Below, in pieces: positions 40,729 to 50,879 of a stretch of DNA of 64,000 nt. Numbering within the stretch: the first letter of the stretch is position 1; every line of letters starts with the position of its first letter. Source of the stretch: Harmothoe impar. Its lineage: Eukaryota; Annelida; Polychaeta; Phyllodocida; Polynoidae. The stretch spans positions 32,912,303 to 32,976,302 of the forward strand of contig OX381721.1 of the NCBI GenBank assembly GCA_947462335.1, given 5' to 3'. The notes under the pieces were generated by a model. It was given only the letters and a program-made list of their open reading frames with translations, was not told the origin of the DNA and searched no databases. The translations under genes and the position numbers were made by a program.

Positions 40729-41476
40729 GGTGTACGGCTATGATCGTGATTACATTCGACAGGATTTCATATTTAAAGCCACCATGGCGGGCCTAAAGCG
40801 GATTATTGGTGACCCAGCACCACTACGCCCCACCTTGGCAGTGCAGGACCTGCTGTCTATGTTCATGTTTGTGCAGTTGCAGGATGTGTCAGTGGTGTCA
40901 ATGTGGGCTTGTGTGGTCCTAGCCTTTAGGGCTCTGTTGAGAAAGAGTAACTTGGTACCTGCTTCGACCACATTACCGGGCATTCATTTTCTAAGAAGAG
41001 GAGCTGTCTCTTTCACCAGTTGGGGCTGTCAGCTCGCTATTTCCAGCTCAAAGACAATACAATACAGACAACGCGTCCATTATATACCGGTAACCTCAGC
41101 TCCGGGTTCACCGCTGTGTGCGGTAGCCCTCCTGCGCCGTCATTTCAAAGACTTCTCACAGCAGGACATGACGGCCCCTGCTTTCTGGGTGCGAGGTAGG
41201 AATGGACCTACACCTCTCACTTATCTTAAACTACTGGCATATCTAAAATTCTTGTTGAAGCAGATCGGCAAGGACTCACTAGGAACCGGGATGCATTCCC
41301 TGCGCCGGGCAGGTGCTGCATACATGTATAGTCTAGGCTTGTCTCTGGACGAGGTGAGGCAAGCCGGTGACTGGGCCTCTATGGCGGCCCTTATTTACCT
41401 AACTAAGCCAATGGAGGGCAGGGTAAATTCAGACAGAGTTGTGTCTTCGGCTATTCTCCAACTCCACCATGTCTGA
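40493..41476 (+). CDS. Ngaro tyrosine recombinase
   Basis: Up to 327 residues; the codon at 40493 is TTG, so the true start may be the ATG pair at about residue 50 or lie upstream by frameshift. The catalytic set is visible: Arg in AFRALLRKSN (R146), MHSLRRAG (H268, R271), GDW (W294) and the nucleophile Tyr in ALIYLTKP (Y302). Tyrosine recombinases replace the integrase in DIRS and Ngaro elements and insert a circular DNA intermediate by crossing over at short matching sequences. The gene overlaps the RT frame by 236 bp. No defects seen. Confidence 0.92.
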   Translation: MRRSLDYQAAEIRAHAWAPTTWRTKGSQWRKYLAFCQDISVTPIPTDTNMMVRFVVSQRGGLQYKTIDNYVSGVLSLNKVYGYDRDYIRQDFIFKATMAGLKRIIGDPAPLRPTLAVQDLLSMFMFVQLQDVSVVSMWACVVLAFRALLRKSNLVPASTTLPGIHFLRRGAVSFTSWGCQLAISSSKTIQYRQRVHYIPVTSAPGSPLCAVALLRRHFKDFSQQDMTAPAFWVRGRNGPTPLTYLKLLAYLKFLLKQIGKDSLGTGMHSLRRAGAAYMYSLGLSLDEVRQAGDWASMAALIYLTKPMEGRVNSDRVVSSAILQLHHV

Positions 41477-41546
41477 GGATCTTAGGACTTCGATCCATAT
41501 ATATTATATTATTATTATTATGTGAACTTTTCTAACTTTGGACTTT

Positions 41547-41634
41547 GGCGGTGACCTTTTGGGGTCACGATTTAGCCCCAAGTGCAAATCAATTAACCTG
41601 CCTTGTCTTCTCACTTAATAGTTACGGTATCAAT
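41547..41634 (+). repeat. Split direct repeat B1
   Basis: 88 bp from GGCGGTGACCTTTTGGGG to TTACGGTATCAAT, identical by eye to 41821-41908. GGTGACCTTTTGGGGTCAC forms a short hairpin. Confidence 0.93.
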
Positions 41635-41788
41635 GGTATAGAACACGCTATCCGTGTTGTGGGTATTGAACAGACTATAAGTGCCACCACCCACTGGACA
41701 GACTAGCCAGAGCTCACCTGTCACATGGTGACCTCAGGTGCGCAGTTCTACCTGCCGGCACAGTCTACACACCGCCTGCGAGAGGTTT
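41634..41788 (+). repeat. Split direct repeat A2
   Basis: 155 bp matching A1 and directly joined to B1. Confidence 0.93.
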
Positions 41789-41820
41789 TTTTAAATTATA
41801 TTTTTATTAGTAATAAATAG

Positions 41821-41908
41821 GGCGGTGACCTTTTGGGGTCACGATTTAGCCCCAAGTGCAAATCAATTAACCTGCCTTGTCTTCTCACTTAATAGTTACG
41901 GTATCAAT
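41821..41908 (+). repeat. Split direct repeat B2
   Basis: 88 bp matching B1, separated from A2 by a 32-bp AT-rich spacer; ends the element. Confidence 0.93.
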
Positions 41909-42039
41909 ACAGTTATTGGTAGGAGGAGCCATAAATACCTCCCCACTCTGCCCACACATCAAGACAAAATAAATGACTTACAAAAACAGGTAGACACAGG
42001 AATAGTCTCTGGTTGTAAAGCATCGTCAGTCAGTCGGGA

Positions 42040-42858
42040 AAGGACAGTGTCACAGCCTGTCGGTGTGCATTGTCACAGAGTATTGGCGTGTTACTATGCA
42101 GTGTCACAGCGTGTCAGTGTCACAGTGTGTCACTGTGCAGTGGCACAGTGTGTCATAGTGCAGTGTGTCAGTGCGTCATAGTGCAGTGTGTCAGTGCGTC
42201 ATAGTGCAGTGGCACAGTGTGTCATAGTGCAGTGTGTCAGTGCGTCATAGTGCAGTGTCACAGTGTGTCAATATGCAGTGTGTCAGTGTGTCAATATGCA
42301 GTGTCACAGTGTGCGGGTTTGCAGCGTCACAACGTGTCAGTGTGCAGTGTGACAGTGCATTGTTGTGCAGTGTCACAGTGTGTCACTGTAATGTCAGTGT
42401 GCGGTGTCACAGTACATCATTGTGCTATGCCACAGTGTGTTAGTATGTCACTGTGCAGTGTGACAGCGTGTCAGTTTGCAGTGTGACAGCGTGTCAGTTT
42501 GCAGTGTCACAGCGTGTCAGTTTGCAGTGTGACAGCATGTCAGTTTGCAGTGTCACAGCATGTCATAAGGCAGTGGCAGTGTGCAGTGTGACTGTGTCAC
42601 AGTGTGACACTGTCCATTGTTACAGCGTGTCACTGTGCGGTGTCACAGTGTGTCATAGTGCAGTGTCACAGCGTGTCATAGTGCTGTGTCACAGTGTGTA
42701 AGTGTGTCACTGTGCATTGTCACAGTGTGTCATAGTGCAGTGTCACAGTGTGTCATAGTGCAGTGTCACAGTGTGTCATAGTGCAGTGTCACTGTGTGTC
42801 ATAGTGCATTGTCACTGTGCAGTCGTAGTGCAGTGTCACAGACTGTAACTGTGTGTCA
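42040..42858. repeat. CAGTGTCACAGTGTGTCATAG minisatellite
   Basis: About 800 bp of imperfect units of about 20-31 bp built from TGTCATAGTGCAG and TGTCACAGTG. Three frames stay open because the repeat lacks stop codons; these are not genes. A small diverged relative sits at the matching place before block H in unit 5 (62084-62262). Confidence 0.92.
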
Positions 42859-42879
42859 TTCCATCCACTTTTATCATCC

Positions 42880-43150
42880 CTGTTAGCCTTGCATTCTGAA
42901 TAAGTCATACCATGGCATGACTTGCAGATTAAGTCTACAATGTATTCATGCAGATAGGGCTGTGGGTGTGGTGATGTGACAAACCTCTCCTGAAACTATG
43001 ATGCAGGTCTGGATAACAGTAATAGCAAAGTGGATGTTCAATGAAAACATGCAACATGGAACCATTTGTACTTTTAGATTTTCTGCATGTAGACATGCCA
43101 TACCAGTTACTGTACTTGGGAGAATTCCTCTTTGCATTGTTCACAAATAC
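42880..43150 (+). repeat. Block H, copy 3
   Basis: CTTGCATTCTGAATAAGTCA, CAGATAGGGCTGTGGGTG, GTGATGTGACAAACC and GTAGACATGCCATACCA, closely matching 62280-62530. Confidence 0.8.
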
Positions 43151-43620
43151 ACCACTTTGTGATCAATAATGCCTGATTTCTAGTGCCACATAAGGGGACA
43201 TAATTCCTACACTGACAGGGTGTCTAGTATCAAAATTGCTCTTACAAGCACTGTTACCACCTTTACTCTCATGGAGTGGTCATTTTTAACAGGGGGGGGG
43301 GGGGGTAGTTGGATTTTGGGGGGCCAACAAAGTTGGACCCCATGAAGGGGGGTAACCAAATAAATTTGGTCCCGTCCTGAGAAGGGATCAAAAAAGTTGC
43401 ATCCCTTTTTAGCGAAAAGTCCAGCGTGTTACTATAGCTCAAAGAGGTCAGCTGCACCAAATTTCAACCTGCCTGGGAGAGCGGGGGGACTGGGAAAATG
43501 TCAAAAAAGTTCTGACCCGCTGAAAAATAATTGAATTCCCCATCCCGTGCATAACATCTTATCTATCGTAGCCTTTGTGAAAGCTAACACTGTATAACTA
43601 CCATGAGATCTGGTTTCATG

Positions 43621-43835
43621 AACTCTGTTGTTTGTCTCTATATCCCTGTATTACCCACACCCTGATCTGCAGCCGTCATGAGAACAGAACGTGACAGGTC
43701 CTACAACCTGCAGCTTTGTTACCTTATTAGGGTGTACAAGGCCACCATTGGTCAACTCATGCACGTGACCTGGGAGATAAACGACCATGTCACACAGTGC
43801 TCATGTTACCATGTCCAATATCAGGGGACAATAAC
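43621..43835 (+). repeat. Block A, copy 4
   Basis: Core conserved; a 1-bp loss near GACAGGTCC breaks the upstream part of the frame. The following TATCAGGGGACAATAACAAG is shared with copy 5. Confidence 0.8.
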
Positions 43836-44662
43836 AAGGGCTTTGTTATGTTATTGAATACCTTGGTTTTCTGCATCCAAGCTGGTCACAGCTTGCATGT
43901 ACCTTGTATTTATAAAGAGATTGTACAGCTTAGGATACCAAGGACGATTGTGCCAGTCCAACACAACATCAGGTAGTTGTCCTCAATAAGAGAATGGCCA
44001 ACAGTCTGACCAATGAGAGAGGCTGTTACAGCGGTCAATGTGTGTGTGGAGATGTGAGGACGTGTCCTATTGGATGACAGCTACCATTGCAGGAAGGACA
44101 GGTATATTGGGGGTGCGGCTCCTCAGCCTTTGAGCATTGGCTTATGCCTGTGCGTGCCTAGACATATCCACACGCACCCCTTCACTAGTTCATGATGGGG
44201 GAACATGCTCCCTCCTTTTCCTTTGCCACTGAGCATACTTCAACACAAAGGGTTAGCTTTCCAGTGTGAGATGCTAATCCAAGGCTCATCGTAGGGACGG
44301 CCAACGCGCAGCTCTCAGTGGACCCACTACTCACACACCTCAGAGGGGCACTCACTGGCCCCAGCAGTGGATGCGTATGTATGTGCACTGGGGGCTCTGT
44401 CTATGAAGTCATTTCCTTGAATATCATGAGTCTTCCCATCAATATTTAGACCAGTAAAATTGACATGCAGTCATTTTGCACCTAGGCCCCTTAGAATTAG
44501 ACAAACACGAGAGATGTCCTCTAATTCTACAGGGAAGAAGTAGGTATTATTAAGGGGCCTATGATTTTCATAAATTGCAGTGTGCAAGGTACAATAGAGA
44601 TTCATGATATTAGAGATGTACACATAGTTTTTTATAGGAAATCAAAAAAAAACACTTTTTTC

Positions 44663-44860
44663 AACAGTGGGGTGCATAGTGTTTCATAACAAATATTGAT
44701 TAATGTGATCTCTCATAGAGGGGATTTGATAACTACAAGCATTTCATTACGACTCATAAATCTTGAGAATAAGTAATGAAAGGCTTGTAGTCAGGAAAAC
44801 TCATCCATGATAAATCAAATGGATAAGCAGTTATTGTGAAACACTATGCACCCCACTGTT
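44663..44860. mobile_element. Fold-back MITE with AACAGTGGGG ends
   Basis: About 198 bp. The inverted ends share AACAGTGGGGTGCATAGTG and continue as GTTTCATAA or GTTTCACAA. An inner inverted pair around CTACAAGCATTTCATTAC extends the fold, so most of the element can form one long hairpin. No gene. Confidence 0.75.
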
Positions 44861-47800
44861 AAATGGCATGCATTAGTGCCATACTCACAGTGTACCTGTG
44901 AGTGCCACTGATTATAATATAATGTACCAGGCAAATTGGGGTTTTGAAAATGCACCTTCACAATGCTTTTCCTCTTTACAGAGATAATGTATTTTCTTCT
45001 AGGTTGTAGCAATGGACTTCTCAGAGACTCCTTCACCGGTGTCCCAGATTATATTAGGTATTTTCTTGTAAAACAAAAAACCTCCCAACGTCCTTACTCA
45101 TATTGTTATGTCTCGCAATCAGCACTGCAGCGCTGCATTGGTGCGCCATGCCAACTTGTGAATGCATCAGTGCTTTTGCATAAATATAGCGCTGGCTATT
45201 AACTTGCCAGCGCTGCTTTTAAAAGTCTTGCAGACTCTACAGGATATAGATATATAGGTATTTATAGATATATATACTCTCAGATAACCAAGGGAAAGGA
45301 TGACTATTGTGTCTGCATCAGCTACAAAAGGATACAACAGCAAACACTTCACAGAAAGGTCATCCTTGGAAGTCAGGGATCACTGTCTAGACACAATCAT
45401 TTGTATTCTGATCCATCAGTGAAGGCTCATATCAGGAGAAGTGATCAGGTTTACTGAATATAACACAAACATCTACTTTGTATCCATTAAGGGCTAAATC
45501 CACAGCTGCTGTCGAAAATAACTCAAGTATAATGGCAGTACAGACTGACGATCTACCTATTCTTGCAGTCACATATCTCTATCCTTTGACTGCAGAGAAA
45601 AAGAAAACGTACCAGATTCCTGGCTTTGACTACTTTATCAAACTGTGCACATCATGATGTTAAGCACAACCTTACTTGACCCTGCGTATGGTTTTGATGA
45701 CAGTGCCTGTTTGTCTCATTTATAAAGGAGTGCTCCTAAGGTAAACACAGCCTTCTGTTTGCAGATGAGCTTAACTGTTTACCAGGGGTAAATAATTCAT
45801 TTTAAAGAAAAAAAATCATCCCAAGCAGGCAGATGTGAGTAGGAAATACTGCGAAGGTTTGGTGGGTAACTAGGCAATGGGCACCAGTCACATGATGAAA
45901 TTAACCCTTTATGTTTGCTGCCTCAAGGCGTCATGTTTGTTTGTCTTCATAATTTAGCCAGCAAATACTGTGCCAGTAGTGCATTTGTGTATCATGCATT
46001 GGGAGTGCATTACCCCTGCCCGGTCGGCATGATACATGAATACAGGCCTGACAAGCTACGCTAGAGGGTTACATTTATGGTTCACCTTGTTAACTGGCAT
46101 GACAGGGTTAATAAAAAAGAAAGCCTGTTGCCCTGATGGGTGAGGTCCCAATGAGAGGTGACAGGTGTTATAATCAGTCTGTTCTACTCGCTAATTCTGC
46201 ACAGCTGTCCTAAAAACTGACAGCTGCTTGTCGGGGGGAGACGCGAGAGTAACGGCAAGTATTCAATTCATCTGAATTCTGTTGAATAAGGACAATGAAC
46301 TAGTTCTTGGTGGCATCCTACCACTATATCGTTTTCACTTGTTGTAGAGATATCTGTTTCTTTTTTTGTTACCAATTTTACCTTCATCTTGTACTTCTCG
46401 TGCCAGTAATTGTTGGTCTTGTGGCCATGGGTGCCCACTCTGGTCTCTGTATACCTGTGCAAATGTCACTCTCTTTCCAGATGATGAAAGAGAGTTAGGT
46501 ACAGTTTGACAACATCTTGCTTTATGGATACATCTAAAATGCTTCTTATTACATAGACTTGTAAGAATAACTGCATCGTCATGCAAAGCTTTGTCTGCAA
46601 GATAAAAATGCAAATGAGGGCTAATTGTAATATTGTTACACATTCCCTTAACAATATCTTAGCTATTTTCCAATCATACTAGTTGTTACAAGGATATGAG
46701 AATTACTTTGTAGAATAAATACTATTTAACTCTTTCAGGATGCTTGGATGTGCTATCCGCTGCATCAGTATGATGTCTGTGTGCAGCCGTCAGGGCTACA
46801 TTCATGCATCATGCCTATCTTACAGGGTTGATGCACTCTTCCAGCGTGACACATGACTGGCAATTACATTTTCCAAGGCTGTAATCATGCCTCACACCAC
46901 CTGAGGGCAGAGCAGAATAAATAGACAAAGGTGCACGAGTAAAGTTCCTCACTGAGGGTTATTTCGCGAGGCCAAGCTGATTGAAATAGCCCTCAGTGGG
47001 GAACTCTACGAGTGTTCCTTTGTGTTTATTTCATGGCCTTATTAACAATATTTGTCAAAAGTCCACTTATATAGTGGCTAAATCAACAATAATGATGATT
47101 TGACAGGCCGTTAAATATGGGCAAGGGTTATTTGACAGGGGGTGTTAAATATGGCCTTCCTTGGTTAAGTCAATGGGAGTGCCGTATTTACCATGAAATA
47201 AAGTACAACATTGTCCTTGAAGTGTTGATGCTAGCCACATGTATAATACACCCAATGTACACAGTAAGTGCCTATTGCCTCTGTCACCCAAGCCGCCTAA
47301 TAGAGGCACCACTTTCTGCTGACAACAGCAGATTCACATTACTCAGGTGACTCACAAGGTAAAGGACTGCATCCCGCCTGTATGCTGACAGAAGGCACAA
47401 CCCCCCAACCTCCCAATTATGCACATCCAATATTAATGGGTGCCCGTTGTGAGCACATATGTACGCAGTTACCTTAGTAAATCATTGTCGACAGCCTCCC
47501 TGCTAGTGTGTCAGATAGAGATCAGCTTTTTGGTCAAGGAAATGAACCATGTTTATGAAACACCAGCCACTCTGCCAGGCTCCCCTGTCAGAGTTCAAGG
47601 CTGGTTAAAGAGGGAATCCCAAATATGAAGTCACTGTGATGTCATGCCAATAGTCATGCCATGTGCCTAATGGGCTTCCACTGTCGCATTCTGCCCCTTT
47701 AGATGAGGATTAAGATAGAGGTTTCTCTACAGTCGGTGCTTCACCTGTATCACATAAGGTTTATAGTTGCCACCAGCTCTAATGAAAAAAAAACACCCTT

Positions 47801-47962
47801 ATCATATTTAACTAGACTTGGCTGGGCACACCTTTCTAGCAACCATCATGGACACCCCCTCCCCTTCATGACTAAATTTCAAGGCCCTGCAGACTACAAA
47901 GATAACAAGCCATGTCAGAGGTAATAGTTCAGGTCTCTTATCTCAGAGACTGACCTCACCAT

Positions 47963-49141
47963 ATGTGACCCGTTTTAATGAAATGGGACGAACGTTGCAT
48001 ATCAAAAATGTTGTGATAGTGCCATATTTGTTTACAGCTCATCAAGAGTTTTCATTTGGAATGTGACATGTGGTTAATTGGCCAGTAGTTACCCTTTGGT
48101 TACATTTTTGGTACTTTTTTTGTTGAATTAAGGTGGGTCGCTACCTCTTGAATATGGACACACTGCGCAGGTATCTGCGCATATAGCTTAAATGTATCAG
48201 AATAAGCTAATATTACATAATCTGATACATATATATCCTGAATAAAACATGTTAAAAAATTGGGAGATTCCGAGCAAAATTGAGGTTTTTTTTGGACTTT
48301 GAATATTTCATATATTTGTAGCCAGTGATATTTGCTATTTTTATCAAAATTTAGAATATTGAAACTATTTACCAATAAATCATTATCTAGAATGATGTAG
48401 ATCTGATTAAGTTACTTAGAATAACCAAGGGTATAAATTGTAGCCATTTTCTACTCTAATTCTAGCCATTTTACACTTTATTTTTAGCTTTAAATGTAAG
48501 ATTTAGACCGATTTTGCTATATTTTTTAACTTCAAAGGCCAAAAAACCTAAAAATATGCCCGGGACCCCCTATCAAAATCACTCTCATATGTTAGCAAAT
48601 GATCTCAACTAATTTCTGAGAGAGTTTTAAAAAATTCTGTTAATTTTGAATACTATTTTTAGCCAATAAGGCTACAAAATAATAGTAATTTATTCCTATT
48701 CCTTCCCAAAACATCATATTTTTACCCAGGATGCCATGGCATACAACTGTAAAATAAATTTTGCAGCAAAGTGGAACATATAGTTGTTTCACATGTGAAG
48801 TTTTACAGTTCTGTGAATAATGGTTGATATTTAGAAAAATTATTGAAGTTTGCAAAAACATTTCTCATTTTTGGAGAAAAATTAAAATACTTAAATTTTT
48901 CAAAATTCTGTATGTAAAAAAGTAGGTCGGGACCCCCTATTTTTCTTTTCATTTTTCGATTCTATATGATTCAGCCTGTCTGTAGAAAAAAATTAGGGAC
49001 ATTCTGTTAACTTTGATCAAAGGGTAGCGACCCACCTTAAATTGTAATTAATAAAAATGAGATGATTTACATTTAAATTAGATATCAACAATGCTATACA
49101 ATAAAATCATAAATCCTGTAGCCCATCATTTTGGGTCACAT
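47963..49141. mobile_element. Older MITE-like element with ATGTGACCC ends
   Basis: Imperfect inverted ends, ATGTGACCCGTTTTAATG on the left and the complement ATGTGACCCAAAATGATGG on the right. It encloses the TTAA-flanked element at 48132-49036, so the two are nested. No gene. Confidence 0.55.
48132..49036. mobile_element. TTAA-flanked nonautonomous element (piggyBac-like)
   Basis: 905 bp with 14-bp inverted ends GGTGGGTCGCTACC, each bordered by TTAA. TTAA duplication is the hallmark of piggyBac insertions. The interior is AT-rich with repeated GGGACCCCCTAT segments and no transposase. Confidence 0.7.
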
Positions 49142-49174
49142 CTAAAGAGTCAAGGAAGGCAGGCTGCAGAGTAG

Positions 49175-49410
49175 CCTCACAGTGGATGGCTCGGTGGGAG
49201 GATAGATCCCCCACTACTCCTTATATAACTATAAATCCCCCTCCCAAGCCCCAGATCCACATGGGGTCATCCAGAGGGTGGTCAGAGGATCTATGCACCA
49301 TGATATCCCCAAGGGGCACCGGTCAGACTCGAGGTTTTTTGTTGGATGGTAATATATAAGTCATAGATTTGATAAAGAAAGGCAATTTCCCACCAAACAT
49401 GAAAGTTAGT
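49175..49410 (+). repeat. Block D, copy 4
   Basis: GGGAGGATAGATCCCCCACT and ACTCCTTATATAACTATAAA; the CArG box is lost. GATATCCCCAAGGGGCACC and GATTTGATAAAGAAAGGCAA match the sisters. Confidence 0.75.
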
Positions 49411-49858
49411 GATATTCTTTGCGTCTGTATTTTTGATGAGTTTCCTTACATGCTATACCATCCTTTCAGGTACGGTCCATATATACCTAAACAACACCCA
49501 AAAATGAAACAGGAAAGTGACTTGTGTACTACTCTTGAAAACCATGCATGAGGAGTATTATAAATACAAGATAGACACAAGAGATTCTCAAAACTGAAAA
49601 GAAATGTCCAGATTCTTAAAGTGATACATTGAATGGTAGTCAGTACTTCTCTTGTTACAGTCCTGAAAAAACACAAACTCGAGCAGAATAGGACACTAGA
49701 ACTTCTTTTGGGACCTCTCAAGAAAAGCTATCCAAATTTTTCCGTTCCTCCTTATTGTACATTTTCTTACTTGAGTTCCCTTTTTAGATCCCTTTTAGAT
49801 ATTATAATATTATCTTGTCTCATATATATACTAGTTTATAGTAGTATCTGAGTAGGTG

Positions 49859-49864
49859 CTCATG
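49859..49864 (+). repeat. Target duplication, left (CTCATG)
   Basis: Matches 59591-59596 exactly and abuts the left inverted repeat. Confidence 0.9.
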
Positions 49865-50240
49865 AGTAGTATAGTATGTATCGGAACGGGACTATAGTTA
49901 AGTACTGTTTATTACTCAATCGACATGCAGCCAATCAGAGGCCTCCATTTGGTCACGTGACCCCCTCATTTGCATAATTACGTAATAGGCCACGCCCCTC
50001 ATTTGCATAATTACGTAATAGACCACGCCCCCTTGATCACCAGCCAATCAGGGGCCCCCATTTGGTCACGTGACCCCCTCATTTGCATAATAGACCACGC
50101 CCCCTTGATCACGTGACCCCCTCATTTGCATAGTAGACTACGCCCCTTTGATCACCAGCCAATCAGTGGCTTCCATTTGGTCAGGTGACTGCCTCATTTG
50201 CATAATCATGGATCACGTGACCCCCTCATTTGCATAATAG
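49865..50240 (+). repeat. Left terminal inverted repeat
   Basis: The first about 200 bp match the right end nearly perfectly; similarity then fades. It is an array of recurring sites: ATTTGCAT octamers, TCACGTGA E-boxes, CCAATCA boxes, TTACGTAA and CCACGCCCC. The array of related sites extends to about 50350. Confidence 0.9.
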
Positions 50241-50413
50241 GACCACACCCTCTTGGTCACGTGACCGGAAGCGCTCTTTATTTAGAAAATAGGCCACACC
50301 CCCTTGGTCACGTGACCTGACCCCCTCCCTCATTTGCATAATATAGACAATAGACAGACTACGCTTCCCTTTTGGTCACATGACTTGGACTAGCTAATGG
50401 GAGGCTTCTATAA

Positions 50414-50537
50414 GGGGCGAGGGGAGGGGAGGGGGGGGGGGGGGGGAGGGGGGCACTTTAAGATGCATGGGGAGGGGAGGGGGGGAGGGGGGCACTATTT
50501 ATGGGGTGGGCGGGCACTTGGGGGGGAGGGGGGGCTT
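50414..50537. repeat. G-rich tract
   Basis: Runs of four to more than ten G separated by single A or short CACTT spacers, with strong G-quadruplex potential on the plus strand. Frames open across it are compositional. Confidence 0.85.
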
Positions 50538-50591
50538 TTGGGGTCTGCTCGGGAGAAAAAAAAAAATTATCTGATCTCTAGGGAATCGCTT

Positions 50592-50624
50592 CCTCTCTAC
50601 CCCCCTTTAGGGGGGGTAGGGAGG
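50592..50624 (+). ncRNA. G/C hairpin 1
   Basis: CTACCCCCC pairs with GGGGGGTAG around a TTTA loop, extended by CCTC with GAGG across two single-base bulges. One of three hairpins before 50860; transcription is not shown. Confidence 0.5.
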
Positions 50625-50750
50625 AGGCGAGTCGGAGGTGACTGTAGAGGAGTTTTTCGGTGACTTGATGCTTTTCAAACGACTGTGCTGATAGTTGATG
50701 AATTTGACTTTTTGACTTGAATATTTCATGCGACTTTGTGACTTGTAAGC

Positions 50751-50762
50751 GAAAGCGAAAGC
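50751..50762 (+). promoter_or_regulatory. IRF-element-like GAAAGCGAAAGC
   Basis: Exact fit to the interferon-regulatory-factor consensus GAAA(G/C)(T/C)GAAA(G/C)(T/C), within a set of direct repeats of GCGACTTTGYGACTYG (50700-50780). Relevance in an invertebrate is inference. Confidence 0.35.
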
Positions 50763-50779
50763 GACTTTGCGACTCGTAA

Positions 50780-50855
50780 CTCTTTAAATAAAGAGGTGGC
50801 TTTGTAACCTCAGGGGGGAGATCTTTCTACACCCCCACGGAGTAGAAAGGATCTC
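50780..50855 (+). ncRNA. Hairpins 2 and 3
   Basis: CTCTTTA pairs with TAAAGAG (50780-50795), and GAGATC-TTTCTAC pairs with GTAGAAAGGATCTC (50818-50855) with one bulge and a CCCCC-containing loop. Confidence 0.5.
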
Positions 50856-50879
50856 GGTTGATTGACTGTACTTTGACTT

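Larger units (their letters stand above)
37125..41908 (+). mobile_element. Ngaro-type tyrosine-recombinase retrotransposon
   Basis: About 4.78 kb in the arrangement A1 - genes - B1 - A2 - B2, the split direct repeats of Ngaro and PAT-like elements. A1 (155 bp) matches A2 and B1 (88 bp) matches B2 without visible differences, so the copy is young. Gene order is ORF1, RT-RNase H, tyrosine recombinase. There is no target duplication and no LTR, as expected for recombinase-mediated insertion. It interrupts unit 3 of the array after block E3, and unit 4 shows the related uninterrupted sequence near 60095. Confidence 0.93.
27713..42870 (+). repeat. Tandem-array unit 3 (blocks G2-H2-A3-B3-C3-F3-D3-E3)
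   Basis: About 10 kb after removing the Ngaro element. It carries three small elements (28320, 28739, 32207) and, at its end, a minisatellite. Gaps at 29055-29919, 30126-31224, 31621-32206, 33711-34524, 34691-35689 and 35946-36834 hold no supported feature. A pair of diverged segments with GACCCTACCTAG and CAAAGAGGGCCGA-like motifs lies at 34075-34440, and a CAAA run lies near 35023-35040. Confidence 0.75.

Noticed and set aside
42040..42858. Cys/Val/Ser/His-rich frames in the minisatellite
   Set aside because: Several frames are open because the repeat unit lacks stops; purely compositional.
42040..42858. Possible CRISPR array
   Set aside because: Units are contiguous and variable with no spacers of constant length, and the genome is eukaryotic.
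43291..43304. Poly-G tract as polypurine tract of a retroelement
   Set aside because: No LTR or coding sequence of a retroelement lies nearby.
50397..50663. Glycine-rich 88-codon frame
   Set aside because: Reads through a G-tract next to the inverted repeat; no upstream support.
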